From: Ophiocordyceps camponoti-saundersi (nom. inval.)
Lineage: Eukaryota > Ascomycota > Sordariomycetes > Hypocreales > Ophiocordycipitaceae
Assembly (NCBI GenBank): GCA_003339415.1
Contig: PDHQ01000108.1
Span: 1-64,000 of the forward strand
Length of the DNA stretch: 64,000 nt
Direction of reading: 5' to 3'
A program made the position numbers and the translations under genes. Each line of letters opens with the position of its first letter. Position 1 is the stretch's first letter. Positions 26,841 through 40,092 of this stretch are shown here, one piece after another. The notes under the pieces were generated by a model that did not search any database, was not told the origin of the DNA, and saw only the letters and a list, made by a program, of their open reading frames with translations.

Positions 26841-27579
26841 TAAGATAATAACGGCCCGCTTATATTAGTAAAAGCGACCCCCCCCTCCTTTATATACTTT
26901 TAAGCCTTAAGTTATTAATTTACGAAAACTAACTTCCTAATTAAGAAAGCTTCCTAATTAGAAAGGCTTAAAAAAAGGGTATATACCTAAGTATATATTA
27001 TACGTAAAGGAGGTATATAGCTATATACCTAAAAGTTAAGTAATATATACTTAGAGGCCGGGGAGGTATATACTAGTATATATAAGTAATACGTACCGCC
27101 GCTACTATTATCTTTTCCTTATCTTATTTATCTTTCCTTATCTTTCCTTACGTTATATAGTATTATTATAACTAACGGTTACTTTCTTTATACGCGTAGA
27201 GCGCCTAGCCTAGCCCTAAGCTGGACGCGGTCCTATTATATAGCGGGGGGTTTTACCTCTTTTAGGAGGGTTTTTCCTACTCGACTTACTACCGAGGTTC
27301 TAGCAGCTACTTCTATAGCTTTTAGAGTATTATAATAATAATATAAATTACTAGTATTTTACTTATAATAAAGTATATTATATAAAAAAGAAAAATCTTA
27401 TATATAAGAAATTATTATATATATATTTTTTAGATTTTTTATATAATTTTTATCTTATAAGGTAACTATTTAAAAAATACTTTATAATAAAAATAAAGTT
27501 ATATATATTACTTAATATTATAACTTAATTTTATAAGTATACTTTAGATAGTAAATAAATTAAATTAAAAACTTATTAT

Positions 27580-28110
27580 AAAAGCTTTTAAGCTAATTTA
27601 TAATAAAATATTTTTTTTTATTTTTTTTACTTATCTTATATCTTTTTTTAAATTACTAAAGCTTAAAAAAGTACTTTACCCCGCGGTAGCTTCGCGGAAT
27701 ATACTTTAGTAAGTAGTGGAAATATATCTCTATTTCTTTTTAAAATTAATTTAAGATGGAATAAAAATAGCTAAAATTATAAAAAAAAAATATAATATAA
27801 GTAAAGCTATAAAGAATCTTATATATTTTTTCCCCACTTTTTTACCGCTTTTTCCTAGTTTTTTCTTTAAGTTAATATAAAAGAGCTTTTTATATTTACC
27901 CCTCCTTATAAGTAATACGAGGTTTTAAGTAAACTTTTAAACCTTACTATTAAAAAATATTCTAAAAATATAAAGAAAGTATATCCTAGAAAAGTAGGTC
28001 TACGACCGAATATATAGCGTAAAGCGCTTTTTCTAGCATATTACTAAGTACCCTTACCTATTTTCCTTATATATAGAAAAAATTTTAAAGTTTTAAGTTT
28101 TTTTTTAACT
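27580..28110 (+). repeat. internal direct duplication H2 of the hAT
   Basis: Second copy of H1 (17,650-18,200). It lies upstream of the transposase relic. H1 and H2 differ both by RIP-type and by other changes and small indels, so the duplication is not recent. Confidence 0.7.
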
Positions 28111-28399
28111 TTATAATTATATACTATAACCTATATATATTATAACTTTAATCTACTTTATAACTTTTTCTAAATAAGCTATAAAAATAAAAAGGGTATC
28201 TTTAAGAAGCTTTTTTCTTAAAAAATACGATAAAGCTAACCGCCTTTAGCCTAGTCTCTTTAATCTCTCGTAAAATATCTAACTTTAACTATACGCCTTC
28301 GATTACCTCCTAAAGAGAGCTTTCTTAAGTAACCTTAGCTAATTTCGATAGCTATAATAGCGATATAGCTATAAAATTAAATAGTATTAAGTTTTTAGA

Positions 28400-31069
28400 T
28401 TAGGGACCTTTTTAGGAACTTTTAGGCCTTTTAAAAAAAGGAAAAGAAAAGGAAAAAATAGCTATTTCTTAATATAATACGAAGGAATTTAAATTAAGCC
28501 CGGATAAGAATTTAAAGATTTATATTTTACAGCATAGCTTATTTACCTAATAGCTTCTTCTAATCGAGGAAAATAAAAAACGAAAAGTAAAAGCTATTTG
28601 CACTATATTAGTATTTTTTTTCTTTTTTTTCCTTTTTTTATTATAAAAAAAGCGTTATTAATTAAATTTTTTATATAAATAGCTATTTAAAGGAGTTTAT
28701 TTCTCTAGTTTATAAGTTTTAAGCTTCGAATTTATCCTAGTATTATAAGAATAAATACGAAATAATTACTTATAATAAAAATTCTAAAAAAAAACTTAAA
28801 AAGAAGTAAGTTTTTAGCCTTTTTATTATTAATTTACTAATTTTATATTAGAATAATCTATTAAAATAAATTTATAAAAATTTTTCGAAAAATAAGCTAA
28901 GTTAAACTTAGCTTTTAATACTAATTTAGCTTAGAATTTCGTTATTAATTTTCTTTTAACTATAAATATTTCTTTTTTTATAATTTACTCTAAGCTTTTT
29001 AATAAGCTTCTTACTTATTATAATTAGTAAGTTATTTTCCTTTTATTTAAATTTTTAATAAACTTTTTCTAAGGACTACTAGCTTATCTATTACGCTAAG
29101 TTAAAGGATTATTTAAAAAATTACTTTAACAAAGCCCTTTTAAAGTTAAATAATAACTTTATAAGTTACTTATCTAAAAGTAGCTTTTATAGCCTTATTT
29201 TTAATATTTAGACTTTAGCTACTTAAGATACTTATTTAGGCCTAAATATAGCTTATATTTCCCCGAACTTTAAGCTATATTATAAGCTTATAGGTAAGTT
29301 ATTTATTTATTTATTTATTTATAAAAACTAATAATTTTTAGCTTTTAAAAAGCTTTTAGAATAGTATACTAAAAATTATATTTATATTATAAATTCTTTC
29401 CTACCTTAAAGCTTACCTTACTATTACTTTAAAGTTTATTAATAAGTATATTAATAATTTCTTTATTTCTTTATTTACTAATTTATTTATTTACTAATAA
29501 TATTATACTAGTATTACTTACGATAATGCTACTACTAATAAGACCTTTTTAAAAGCTTATTCCTCGGCTTATAATAACCTTTTTTCTAAAGAATTTACTA
29601 GCTAAATTCGCTGCCTAGTATATATTATTAATTTAATAGCTTAGTATATCTTTAAAGCCTTTTTAAATAATTCTAACTTAGAAAGGTAACTTTTAGATAA
29701 AAATACTACTTTATAAGAGCATAATAGTAAGTTATTTATTCTTATTATAATTTTTTACTAATTATTTATTTTTATAGCGCTTTTTAACTAACTTCGGCGT
29801 ATTTTACTTATTATTAAGTATAATATAAAGCCTAAATAGCTTTTTTAAGAGGGTTTATAATAGTAAAAATTTAAGGGAAATAGAAAATAATCTAAAAAAA
29901 TAAAAGTTATTATTAGTAAGTTTTTTTATTTAGTAATTATTTATTTAACTACTAATTAATTAAATAGATAACGCTATAAGGTAGAATTCTATATTTTTTA
30001 TACTTAAAAGAGTATTAGAATTCCGTTTTACTTTAGAATAGGTTTCTAAATTAACGGAATATAAAGAGTATAAAAAAGTATTTCCTACTAATAAGGAATA
30101 GGAAGCTTTAAAAGATTTTAAAGCTATTTTTAACATTTTTTTAACTTCTTCTATTTATTTATAAGGCTACTTTTATATAATAAGTTTAGAAGGATTACTT
30201 TTTATTTATTAGATCTTTAATCAGCTTTCTAAATTATATAAAGAATTTTCTAACTTTAAAAAAAGCTAGGTATTTTTCTTTTTTTATTTTTTAAAATACT
30301 TACTAATTACTTTTTAGTCTTCTTATTCTATTACTTTTAAAACCTATATAATAGAGGGCTTAAAAAAGCTAGAGAAGTACTTTCTAAAATAACTTAAAAA
30401 AACGACTTACTAGCTTTCTAACTTTATTTATTCGCTATTATATTAGACCCACGGTATAAAGATATTTATTTTAAGGAAGATAGCTTCTTTTATTATTATT
30501 TAGCTATAAAAAGGATATCTTATATCTATTTTAAGAGGAATTTAATTTATAAGTAAGATTATATTTTTTTTTATAATTTTCACTAATTATTTTTAGCTAT
30601 AAAATTACGGAAAATAAAGAAATAGACTTAGGAAGTCCTAGAACGTCTACCTTAGAAGAGTTCGACTTTAGTTTATAATTTAAAAAAAATAGAAACTAAC
30701 GAAGAATTAAAATAATACCTTTTAGAAGCTTTCTTACCTTCTAAGGTATAGTTATATATTTTTTTTATAATTATTTCTCCTTATTTACTAATTATTTCTT
30801 AGAGTAACCTACTCTTATACTAGAAAAATAACGCTTTCCGCTTCCCCACTTTAATAATTTTAGCTAGAAAATTTTTAGCTATTCTAGCTATATTAGCCTT
30901 AATCGAGGCTATTTTTTCTATTTCTAGTAATATTATTACGTTATCTAAGAATAATTTAAAACTTAAAACTATAAAGTAGTTAATCTTATTAAAAAACTAG
31001 AATTTAACGCTTACTAATTTCTAGGAAATTAAAGAAGAGGAAAATAAAGCTTTAGAAGAAGAAGATTAA
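28400..31069 (+). pseudogene. hAT transposase
   Basis: The enzyme would excise and insert the hAT. A conserved core reads IFNI*T at about 29,197-29,214, corresponding to the FD(I/V)WTS motif, followed by a DTYLGLNIAYI-type segment. The C-terminal dimerisation region is clear at 30,824-31,000: RFPTLIILARKFLAIL, then a serine-glutamate-rich helix and TIK*LILLKN. The frame ends in acidic residues and TAA at 31,067-31,069. The core and C-terminal parts lie in different phases, so there is at least one frameshift or intron. N-terminal limit approximate. Confidence 0.88.
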
Positions 31070-31439
31070 AGCTTATAAGTTTTCTTTTATAGCTAGTTTT
31101 TTATTTATTATTAGATAAATTTTTCTAACTAATAATATATTTTTTTATTAATATTTACTCTTTATATATTAATAATTTTATAAGTTTTAAGATTTTTAAT
31201 AATTAAGCTTATTTAAATTATATTAAGGCCTTTTTAAAGTTATATTATATTCTTACTATTTATTTTACTATTACTTTTTAAGTTATTACTCTTATTATTA
31301 CTAGTTTTTATTTCTTTTTTAAATATATTAAATATATTAAATTAAAGATTTTCTTCCTCGCTTAATAATAATCTAATAAAAAAAATCTTAACTTCTATAT
31401 ATTATATTAGTCGCGCTATCTAGTAGTATGTTTTTTAGA

Positions 31440-31635
31440 ATAAAATAGCTTACGTAAGCTAACTAAAACTTTAGTCCTTTTAGTTTTTAGTTTTTAATTA
31501 GTTAGTCCCTATATTTAAGGACTAACTAAAGTCCTTATAGTAACTAACTAAAGACTAACTAAAAGGTATATATTTTAGTCTAGACTTTTTTTAGTTAGTC
31601 CTAACTAACTAAAAACTAACTAATTTTAAACCTTA
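31440..31635 (+). repeat. hAT right subterminal cluster and TIR
   Basis: Mirror of the left end: repeated ACTAACTAA/TTAGTTAG motifs in both orientations, then the inverted terminal repeat 31,616-31,635, then the target duplication AGTAAGCT at 31,636-31,643. Confidence 0.87.
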
Positions 31636-31643
31636 AGTAAGCT

Positions 31644-31706
31644 ATATAAGGTATAAAGCTATAAGGATAATATAAAGCTATTAAGGTATTATAAAATACC
31701 TTAATA
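31644..31706 (+). repeat. L left LTR, last 63 bp
   Basis: Continues 16,217-16,430 after the hAT. Aligned to 45,527-45,589. Ends in TTAATA. I cannot identify a convincing primer-binding site in the bases that follow. Confidence 0.85.
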
Positions 31707-32329
31707 TTTATAGTTTTTCTTTATAATATATTATATAGCTTTTTTTAATAAGTATATAGCGTTACTAGTTATTAGTAATAATTATATAATTATAAAACTA
31801 ACTTATAGTATAAGCTACCGTAAACTATAAAGTAATAATATATAATCTCCTTATATAAGGAAATATTTATATAGTAAGAAAAAAAAGTTACTTTTAAAAA
31901 GAGTAAAGTATTAGCTTTATACGCTCGAGAGGGTTATTATTATAATACTTAAGAAGTTTATATAAAGTAATATTTATAGCTATAGCTAAAAGTATAAGAG
32001 AGAGAAAGTGCGAAGAAGGACGCTAGTTAGTAGAAATTTTTAGGCTGTTATTTATAGCTAGCAGGCCTTGTTAACTAGAAAAAAGGTCCTTCTCTTCCTT
32101 TTATATAAGATAAAAATTCTTCCCTCTTTTATCCTTTATAATAGCCGCTATAATAATAATAATATTATTATTATTATAACTATTAATAATATTAGCTATA
32201 GCTATAATAGCCGTTTCTTTATATAATAATAAAGAAGAAGAAGAATAAGATAAAAAAAGAAGATTTTATATAATAATTATATTTATTAATATAATACTTA
32301 GATACTTACCTTTATCGAATAATATTATT

Positions 32330-33060
32330 ATTATTACCCTTAGCACTAATAAGGAAATATATACTAAGTTTCTCTAAGCTGCTATTAGTATACGTATCCC
32401 CTTTATATAAGATACTTTCTTAGGCATTTACTAATTATACGATAAGCTAAGGAACGCCGCTACTTCGCAGGTACGCTATACGATATTACTTTATATTTAC
32501 GCTTTAGGGAAACTGCTATTAAATTAATTATAAAAGTTATATACTATTATAGCTATCTTTATATAATAATAATCTAAGCTATTAGTCGCTTTCTAGCGTA
32601 GGGTCCTTATAGCTATTATTACTTATATTATGGCAGCGCCCTATTCTTAAGCTATTAACGCTTTTATAGCTATTAAGGCGGGGCTAATAAGCTATATACT
32701 TAGGATTCGAAAGGGCGTTATTATAACTATTATTATATAAATAATAAAAAAGATAATAATAATAATAAGATCGAGGATAAGGATAATAAAGATAATAAAG
32801 ATAAAAAGGATAATAATAAAGGGGGTAAGGAGGAGGGGGAGGAGGACGGCGGCGGTAATAATAATAAGTCGGATAACGACTCGGATAAAGAAGAAGGCGA
32901 AGATAATAATAATAATAAGGATAACGATAATTAGCCCCTTATATTACTAGCGGTTCGCTCTTACTATCGCGAGGCGATATAAGGTAAAGGGCGGCGGCCG
33001 TTTTATTCTTTTTATATAGCGTTAAATTTATAAGCTTAAAAGGCGGCGGCGGCAGCGTAA
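32330..33060 (+). pseudogene. L first coding relic: basic/hydrophobic part and acidic D/N/K/E-rich run
   Basis: A plus-strand frame with few stops and many unmutated bases. About 32,400-32,740 reads as a mixed domain rich in Tyr (former His/Cys). About 32,740-32,935 is a low-complexity Asp/Asn/Lys/Glu run with Gly and Ser. An Ala-rich stretch encoded by GCG/GCC/GCA follows near 33,040. It sits where Gag would be expected in an LTR element, but I see no zinc knuckle. Product unknown. Confidence 0.45.
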
Positions 33061-35747
33061 ACTTTTTAATAATTACTTCTATCTTAATTATAATCTTATT
33101 CGTTATAACTAGTTATATAAGAACGTTATTTAAACCTCTCTTTATTATTATATCCGCTAAGTTACTTTTTCTATTAATTTAAAATATTTTAGTAATTTCC
33201 TTTCTTTTATATAATTTATATAAAGCTATAATATTAATTATAAGCCTCTTTTCTCTTATATTACTAAGCTTAATAAGGTAAATATAAAAGGAGTATAAAT
33301 TTATATAAAATATAAAAAAGATATTTAAAAAGGAGAGGCCTTATATAATCTTCTAAATTATAATATTAAGGGTAATATTATTATTAATTTATTATATAAT
33401 ATTATATAACTTACTTGCTAATATATTATATATTACTCTTTTATATTTTATAAAAAACTAATATATAATATTATTATAAATAAAAACTTTAGTTTTTATA
33501 TAAGCTACCTCTTTACTAAAGATAATTATAAATCCTATTTATAAGGATAGGTTTTTATTATTTATAAAAAAGCTATTAGTAAAGATTTAAAGCTTTATAT
33601 AAGAAAGATTAAAGGGGATAAAGTATAGTCCTTAATCCGCGTTCTCTATTTACTATTATACGCGGGCGTTTAAGGTATTATAGTCTTCTTTTATTAAATC
33701 CTAAACTTAAATAGCGACTAAAAAGTTATACGCTACTTTAAGCTAGTAAATTAATAAGATATACGCTCCTTATTTATATTATAAGAGGTATACTTACGGA
33801 GCGTTTTCTCTAGCTAAGTTAATAACTTATAATACCTTAGCTTAGCTTTTCTATATAAAGAGAATATTATTACTTTTAAGGGAAATTCGTCCGCTATTAA
33901 ATTCGATTAGTATCTTATATAAAAGGCGTATTTTTAGCTTTATACGAAGGTTTTACTATTTAAGGGATTCTTTTTTAAAGGCTAAAAAGGCGGGCGAGAT
34001 AAAAGAGAGTATATTATCTATTTATATTCTTATAAGGCTAAAGGAATCTAGTTTAGAAAGTATAAAGAGGAGGCACGGGTTATATATTAAAGTTATTATT
34101 TTTAGGTTTATATAGTAATACTTATAATATATTTTAAACTAATAGATACTTAATTTTATAATATTATAAAGCGGGCGATAAATATATAAAATAATACTTT
34201 TTAGAAAATAGTCTTTTAATTCTTTTAGTAATTATATAAAAATTAGTCTTATTAGGTAATTATAAGATTATATATATACTTAGGTAATATCCCGAAGCTT
34301 AGCGTATATATTATATAATTATATAAATATAAGGGCTTAAAGTAAGAATTAGTTTCTAGCTTATTTATAAGATTATAAGTAATAAAGTAAGTATAATAGC
34401 TTTATTAATATTAGCGTAGCTTTATATAATAAGTTATAACTTCTTATATAGCTTTATAATTTTATTTTTAATTTCTTATATAAGCTTTATATAAAAAATA
34501 TATAGCTTTTTATATTTAGCTAAGTTATATTATATAAAAATAAAAATATCCTTAATAATAAAGCTAATAATTTTAGCGCGGTTTAATTCTTTAAATAGAA
34601 GGCTAGAGGTTATAATAATATTATCTTAATAAAGTTATATAGTAAAGGTAATATTTTTCGTTTTTTTCTTAAAGAGGAAAGCGAAGGAAATAAATAAGTC
34701 TGCTATATAGTCGGTAAAATCCTTATATCCCTAAAGGCTATAATATAAAATCTTAATAGTAAACCTTTTTATATAAATATTAGCTTTTTTATAGAAGCTT
34801 TATCTAATAAATAATATACTTTAATTTATATTATATAAAACTTAATAAGGCTATTAGGGAGTTTAATAAAAACTAACTACCTTTTAATTAAGATAATTTT
34901 ATATAGTTTTATCTAGCTATAGCGTTTACGCTAAATTATAACTTAGGAATATAAAGGAAGTATTAAGTTTTTATATAAGCGTAGTTTATTTTATATAATA
35001 AGCGCGCGGCTAATATCTCTTTTTATATAAAGCTTATAAATTATTTTTATAGCTTTATAAATTATAATTACTTATATAATAATATTAAGTAAGGGGGGCG
35101 AAGTATTATATATTTAAAAGTATACGCTAAAAATAAAAAATATAAGTATAAGACTATTAGGCCTTACTATATTATTAAAGTATTTTATAATAAGCTAAAA
35201 AATTATATTATTATTAGCCTATCTTCGGAAGTTATCCTTAAATATATTATACGCGCGTTAAAAAGGCGCGTGCGAGCGTTTAACCTTACTTATTACCTAG
35301 TACACTTTAATAAGTATCTCCTTATATAAGGCACTAATAATTTATATAAAGAAACGGAACTTATCTAAGGAGAAATTTATACTTAGGTTATATATAATAA
35401 TATTAAGGAGGCCTTAGTAAATAGTAATCTTATAATAATAAAGGGCGTTTTAAGTATTTTTAGTAAAAAGGGATTATATAAAAATTATAGCTTAGAATAA
35501 TATAGCTTTATTAATAATATAAAGAGCGTTCTTATTACTTAGTTATATAATATTTATAATAATCTTATAGTTAAAAGTAATATTATCTTTAATTAAAAAT
35601 TTAAATTATTATAGTAAGGGGTTATACGCTTAATATTAATAATAAAACTTTTTTATTATATAAAGCGATATTTTAAAAATATTATTATATTTTATATTTT
35701 AAAGTAAGTTATAAAAATATTTTATATAAGGATATCTAAAATAATAA

Positions 35748-36255
35748 TATTAGTAAAGTATCCTTCCTAAGCTAAATAAAAAGCTAGTATTATATTTTAT
35801 TCTTATTATAATAGTTAAACTAAGTATTATAAGAAACTCTATATATATATATATTAACTTAGATAATAAAGTTTAGGTAACTTATTTAGATTATATAGCT
35901 AAAAGAATAGTTTATTTCCCGTCCTATATACTCTAGCTAACAAAGTTATAAATAATTAATCTTAATAACTTTATTTATAATTACTCTCTTAAAGAATATA
36001 TAGAAAAATTAATATATTATATATATATCTTAGCTACCTTTTTTACTACCTAAAAGTCCTTATTATATTAATATCGTATATTATATTAAGATTACGCTAA
36101 TTTTAAATTAGTATTATCTTAAGTTTAACTCCTCTTTATATATATCTTTAACCTCTTATTTTATTTATATAAAGATAGTAATCTTTATAACGCGTACTAT
36201 ACGTTTTTAACGCGTATTATATTCTTAAATAGCTAGTAGTATATATATTCTAATA
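35748..36255 (-). repeat. J 3' LTR
   Basis: 508 bp; aligns in direct orientation with 42,434-42,940 and reverse-complemented with both K LTRs. Confidence 0.88.
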
Positions 36256-36992
36256 TTAATAACTTTTCTTTTTAAATTAGGAATATATATTTATTATATA
36301 AATAATAAGGAGTATAATTAAGTTCCTTTAATAGCTATTATAAATTAAATTATTTCTTTATTTTTAAGAATTTATATAGTTAAGGTTTAGTAAATATTTT
36401 TTCCTTACTAATATATTAATAAGTTTAGGTTAATATTATATTAATATATAATTATTATCTTTCTAATTCCTACGCTACTTTTTATTATTAAAAGGTAAAT
36501 AAAAGCTATAAGTAATAAGCTTAACGCTATATATATCGCTTAAATATATAGCCTAACGCTATAATAAGATATTTAAGCTTATAAGCTAGCTATAAGTATA
36601 TTACCAGGGCGCTTTACTTTAAAGGCTACTAGTAAATATTAGCTATTATAAGGGGGAATCTCCCTTATTAACTAGTAAACCCTTATAATTAGTAAGGGTT
36701 ATCCTTTTTTTATAATATTAATTATTCTTATACTATAATATTTATAAACTCGCCGTTTATTATTATTTTCTTAGCTATACCTTAGGGCGTTAAGATTCTC
36801 TTAACGCTATTACCTTAAGATATAGCTATCTTTTAATAGCTTTTTCTTTTCTAATCGATTAATTAAAGGAATATAAATATATATATCTAATATATTAAAA
36901 AATAAAGCGATATCCTAAGTAAGCTTTTAGCTTAGTAGTCTGCGAAAAAAGGATAAAAACCTGAAAAATAAATATAAAAAGGGAAAAAAAAA

Positions 36993-37500
36993 TATTAGAA
37001 TATATATATTACTAGCTACTTAGGAATATAATACGCGTTAAATACGCGTAGCACGCGTCGCAGAGATAACTATCTCTATATAAATAAAGTAGGAGGTTAG
37101 GGATACGTATAAAGAGGAGTCGAACTCGAGATAATACCGATCCGAGACTAATATAATATTAATATAATATACGAAGTTAATATAGGAGGAGGATAGGGAG
37201 GTAGTTAGTAGGAGGAGGAATATATATATAATATATTTACTTTTCTATATTTTTTAAAAAAAAGATAAGTTATAAGTAAAGTTATTATTTAATTTTTTAT
37301 AACTTTATTAGCTAAAATATATTATATAATAGATATAATATTCCTATACGCTATATAATTTAGATAAGTTACTTAAACTTTATTATTTAAGTTAATATAG
37401 TATATATATTTTAGGTTTAATCTATTAGTATCTTTATTATAAGAAATTTATAATATAATTTTAGCTACTTATTTAGCTTAGGAAAAATACTTAATTAATA
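36993..37500 (+). repeat. K 5' LTR
   Basis: 508 bp, starting TATTAG and ending TTAATA after RIP (TG...CA before). It keeps CpG-containing words such as ACGCGT and CCGATCCGAGAC that are partly lost in the other LTRs. Confidence 0.88.
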
Positions 37501-38986
37501 TTAATTAGTAATAAAGCTAAGTTATATCGCGGACTTAATTACTTTTTATTACTTAAAACTTAGTTAACTAATATAAGCTAAAATACTAGCTTTATTATTA
37601 TTTAACCTTAGTTTAAATTAGAAATAAAAAAGTAATTTAAATAGTAAATATTTATTAAAATACTAACTTTTAAGAAATTATAATTATTATTTTAATAATA
37701 TATAAATATATTTTAACTAATATCTAGTTAGTAACTTAATAATTCGAATATCCTAATACTTAGCGATAACTTATTATAAGTTAATATTATTTATTTTTTC
37801 TTCTTTTTATTTTTAGTCTAGGATTTTTAGGAACTTATTTTAATTTTAACCCGAAGTTCTATTAACTTTAGATTAGTTTTAATAGTTACTCTGTAACTAT
37901 TATTTACTAAGCTTTTATAAATTTAGTACTAAAAGTCTCTTATAATTAAGTTAATTTAGTAATATATAAGAGATAAAAATAATAAAAGATAAAAATAATA
38001 AGAAAAAAAAAAGTAAAATTTTTAAAATTAGAGTCCCTTACTTTTACTTCTAACGCGGATATTTAAAAAGGCGTAACGCGCGATAATTACGTAAAGCTAG
38101 CTAAGTAATATTACTATATTAGTAATATTTATTAGATATTAACTTAAATATAAATAAGGATTAGATTATTATTAAACTTATTTTAATATACTAGTTCTTA
38201 TATAAAAGCGTATTATCGCTTATAAATATAGTAAAAGCTTATATAAAAATAATAATAGCTAAGATAATTTATTAAGTTAGTATTAATCTATATAAAGTTA
38301 AGTTTTAATAAGCTATATATATATTATTATATTAGATACCCTTTTTAATATATTAGTAATAAGCGGTTATTAATTAAGATACTTATTCCTAATAAGCGTT
38401 AATTTTTAGCTCTTACTTACTTATATAATTAATATAATTTTAGTATAGGGGCACCTTTTTAATATCGCCGCGCTAAATAGCGTCGCGCCGCGCTTAAGAT
38501 AATAGCGTAAGCGGCGGCGGGGATATAAAAAGATTACGCTTAGTAAGTTATATTTAATAAAGCGTAATAAGTATCGCTATAAAAATAGGTAATAGTATTT
38601 ACGGGCGCGGGCGAAAAATAATCGTAGATACCGTAAAAGGAGCTTATAAGAAGCGCGTAAAAGAGATAAGGGTAGGACGCGCGTAATACGTATTTAAAGC
38701 TAAGTTTAGAGTATATTAAAAACTAGGTTAATCTTAACTTATAACTAATATAAATTAAAGCCGGAATTAATATACCTTTACGCCGCCGGCGAATTAAAGC
38801 TTTAAGAATATCGTTATTATTAATATTATTCTTAGACTTAGGACTTAAAATAATAATCTAACGATTACGCGGAGTAATAAGCGTGCGAGGGGGCGGTTCT
38901 AATATATAATAAATCTTAAGTTAAGGTTAGTAAAAGTTTATTATAATATTAACTTAAGATTAACTTAAACTTACCTTCCTATATAT

Positions 38987-39036
38987 AATAATAATAATAA
39001 TAATAACGATAATAACGATAATAATAATAATAATAA
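38987..39036. repeat. ATA/ACG-type simple repeat in K
   Basis: About 50 bp of ATA repeats interrupted twice by ACGAT. Inside the K internal region, before an A/G-rich stretch. Confidence 0.8.
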
Positions 39037-39215
39037 AAGTAAAAGGAAAAGGAAAGGAATAAGAAGCTTAGGCGTAGGGTAATTTATAAGTAAAGTACTA
39101 AGTTATTAATTTACCCCGCTAAATAAAGTATATACCTACCCCTTTTATAAGTAGTATATCGGTATATACTAACCCCTCCTATAGATATAAGAGGTATATA
39201 CCTCTTAAGTATAAA

Positions 39216-39236
39216 TATCCCCCTCCCCCCCCCCCT
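39216..39236 (+). repeat. C-rich tract in K
   Basis: A run made almost only of C, directly followed by T-runs. It stands out in an otherwise A/T-dominated region and carries no CA, so it cannot be a RIP target on this strand. No function seen. Confidence 0.7.
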
Positions 39237-40092
39237 TTTTAAAATTTTTTTTTTCCTTTCCCTTTTTATAATTATCTTAGTTTTTCTTATTTATTTTTCG
39301 CAGATAACTTAGCGAAAATTTACTAAGTATTACGTTTTTTATTTAGTATATTATATTATATTTATTCTTCGTTTCTCTAATCCTTAAATTAGAAAGAAAA
39401 TACTATTAGGAGATTACGGTACCCCTAGAGTTAAAAATCACGCCGCCTTAAGGGTATTATAATATAAAGACTATAATAACTTAGCGAAATTATAAATATT
39501 ATAATATAAAAACGCTTAGTATTATAGGAAAGAGATAATTTTTACTAGCTATAAGGGTTTACCGGTTAATAAGAGAGATTCCCCCTTATATAGCTAGTAT
39601 TTACTAAGAGTTTTTAAAATAAAACGCTTTAGTAATATCCTTATAGCTAGCTTATATTATATTTAAAGAAGTTATTTACTAATTTTAAAGTTTAGAAGTA
39701 ACTAAGCTTTAAGATTAGCTTATAATAGCGGCTAATAATATATAGCGTTAGGCTCTAAGCTAATAATAATATATAGCGTTAAGTTTATTATTTAAACTTT
39801 ATCTATTATTTACGAAATATAAATAATAAGGAGACGCGATATATAGCTTAACGTATACTATTTTAGGAAATTATACTAGAACCTTTAAGAAATATATTAG
39901 ATATTAGTATAATATTAACTTAAGTTTATTTATAAATTAGTAAGATAAGGGTATCTACTAATCCTAAATTATATAAGTTTTTAAAAGTAAAGAAATAATT
40001 CGATTTATAAAAGCTACTAAAAAAACTTAATTATACCTAAACTACTTACTTAATAAATATATATTCCTAATTATAAAAAGAAAAACTACTAA

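Larger units (their letters stand above)
18881..27341 (+). mobile_element. LINE family C (6.7 kb without R1), inserted in the hAT
   Basis: Bounded by an exact 15-bp target duplication, TATAAATTACTAGTA, at 18,866-18,880 and 27,342-27,356, with a TAATAATAA-type tail at the right end. Order: ORF1 with three zinc knuckles, ORF2 with AP endonuclease and reverse transcriptase, then a 1.7-kb 3' region. Architecture matches Tad-like fungal LINEs (name by analogy only). A 5'-truncated copy of the same family (R1) sits in its ORF1. Confidence 0.92.
16431..31635 (+). mobile_element. hAT DNA transposon (about 6.7 kb without LINE C), in the left LTR of L
   Basis: The terminal inverted repeat TAGGGTTTAAAATTAGTTAG (16,431-16,450) pairs with 31,616-31,635. 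The 5' end corresponds to the usual hAT CAGGG after C to T. The 8-bp target duplication AGTAAGCT lies at 16,423-16,430 and 31,636-31,643, the length typical of hAT. A hAT transposase relic is at 28,400-31,069. LINE C (18,881-27,341) is inserted in it. It also carries a direct internal duplication (17,650-18,200 and 27,580-28,110). Confidence 0.92.

Noticed and set aside
19914..27341. R1 and its 3' partner as 1.7-kb LTRs of one retrotransposon
   Set aside because: R1 has its own 16-bp duplication, while the partner lies inside the 15-bp duplication of LINE C and shares its 3' tail. The enclosed gene is an endonuclease-type LINE ORF2.
33242..35747. Helicase or tyrosine-recombinase (DUF3435-like) gene in L
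   Set aside because: Some phrases seemed reminiscent, but no defined motif could be placed, so no function is assigned.
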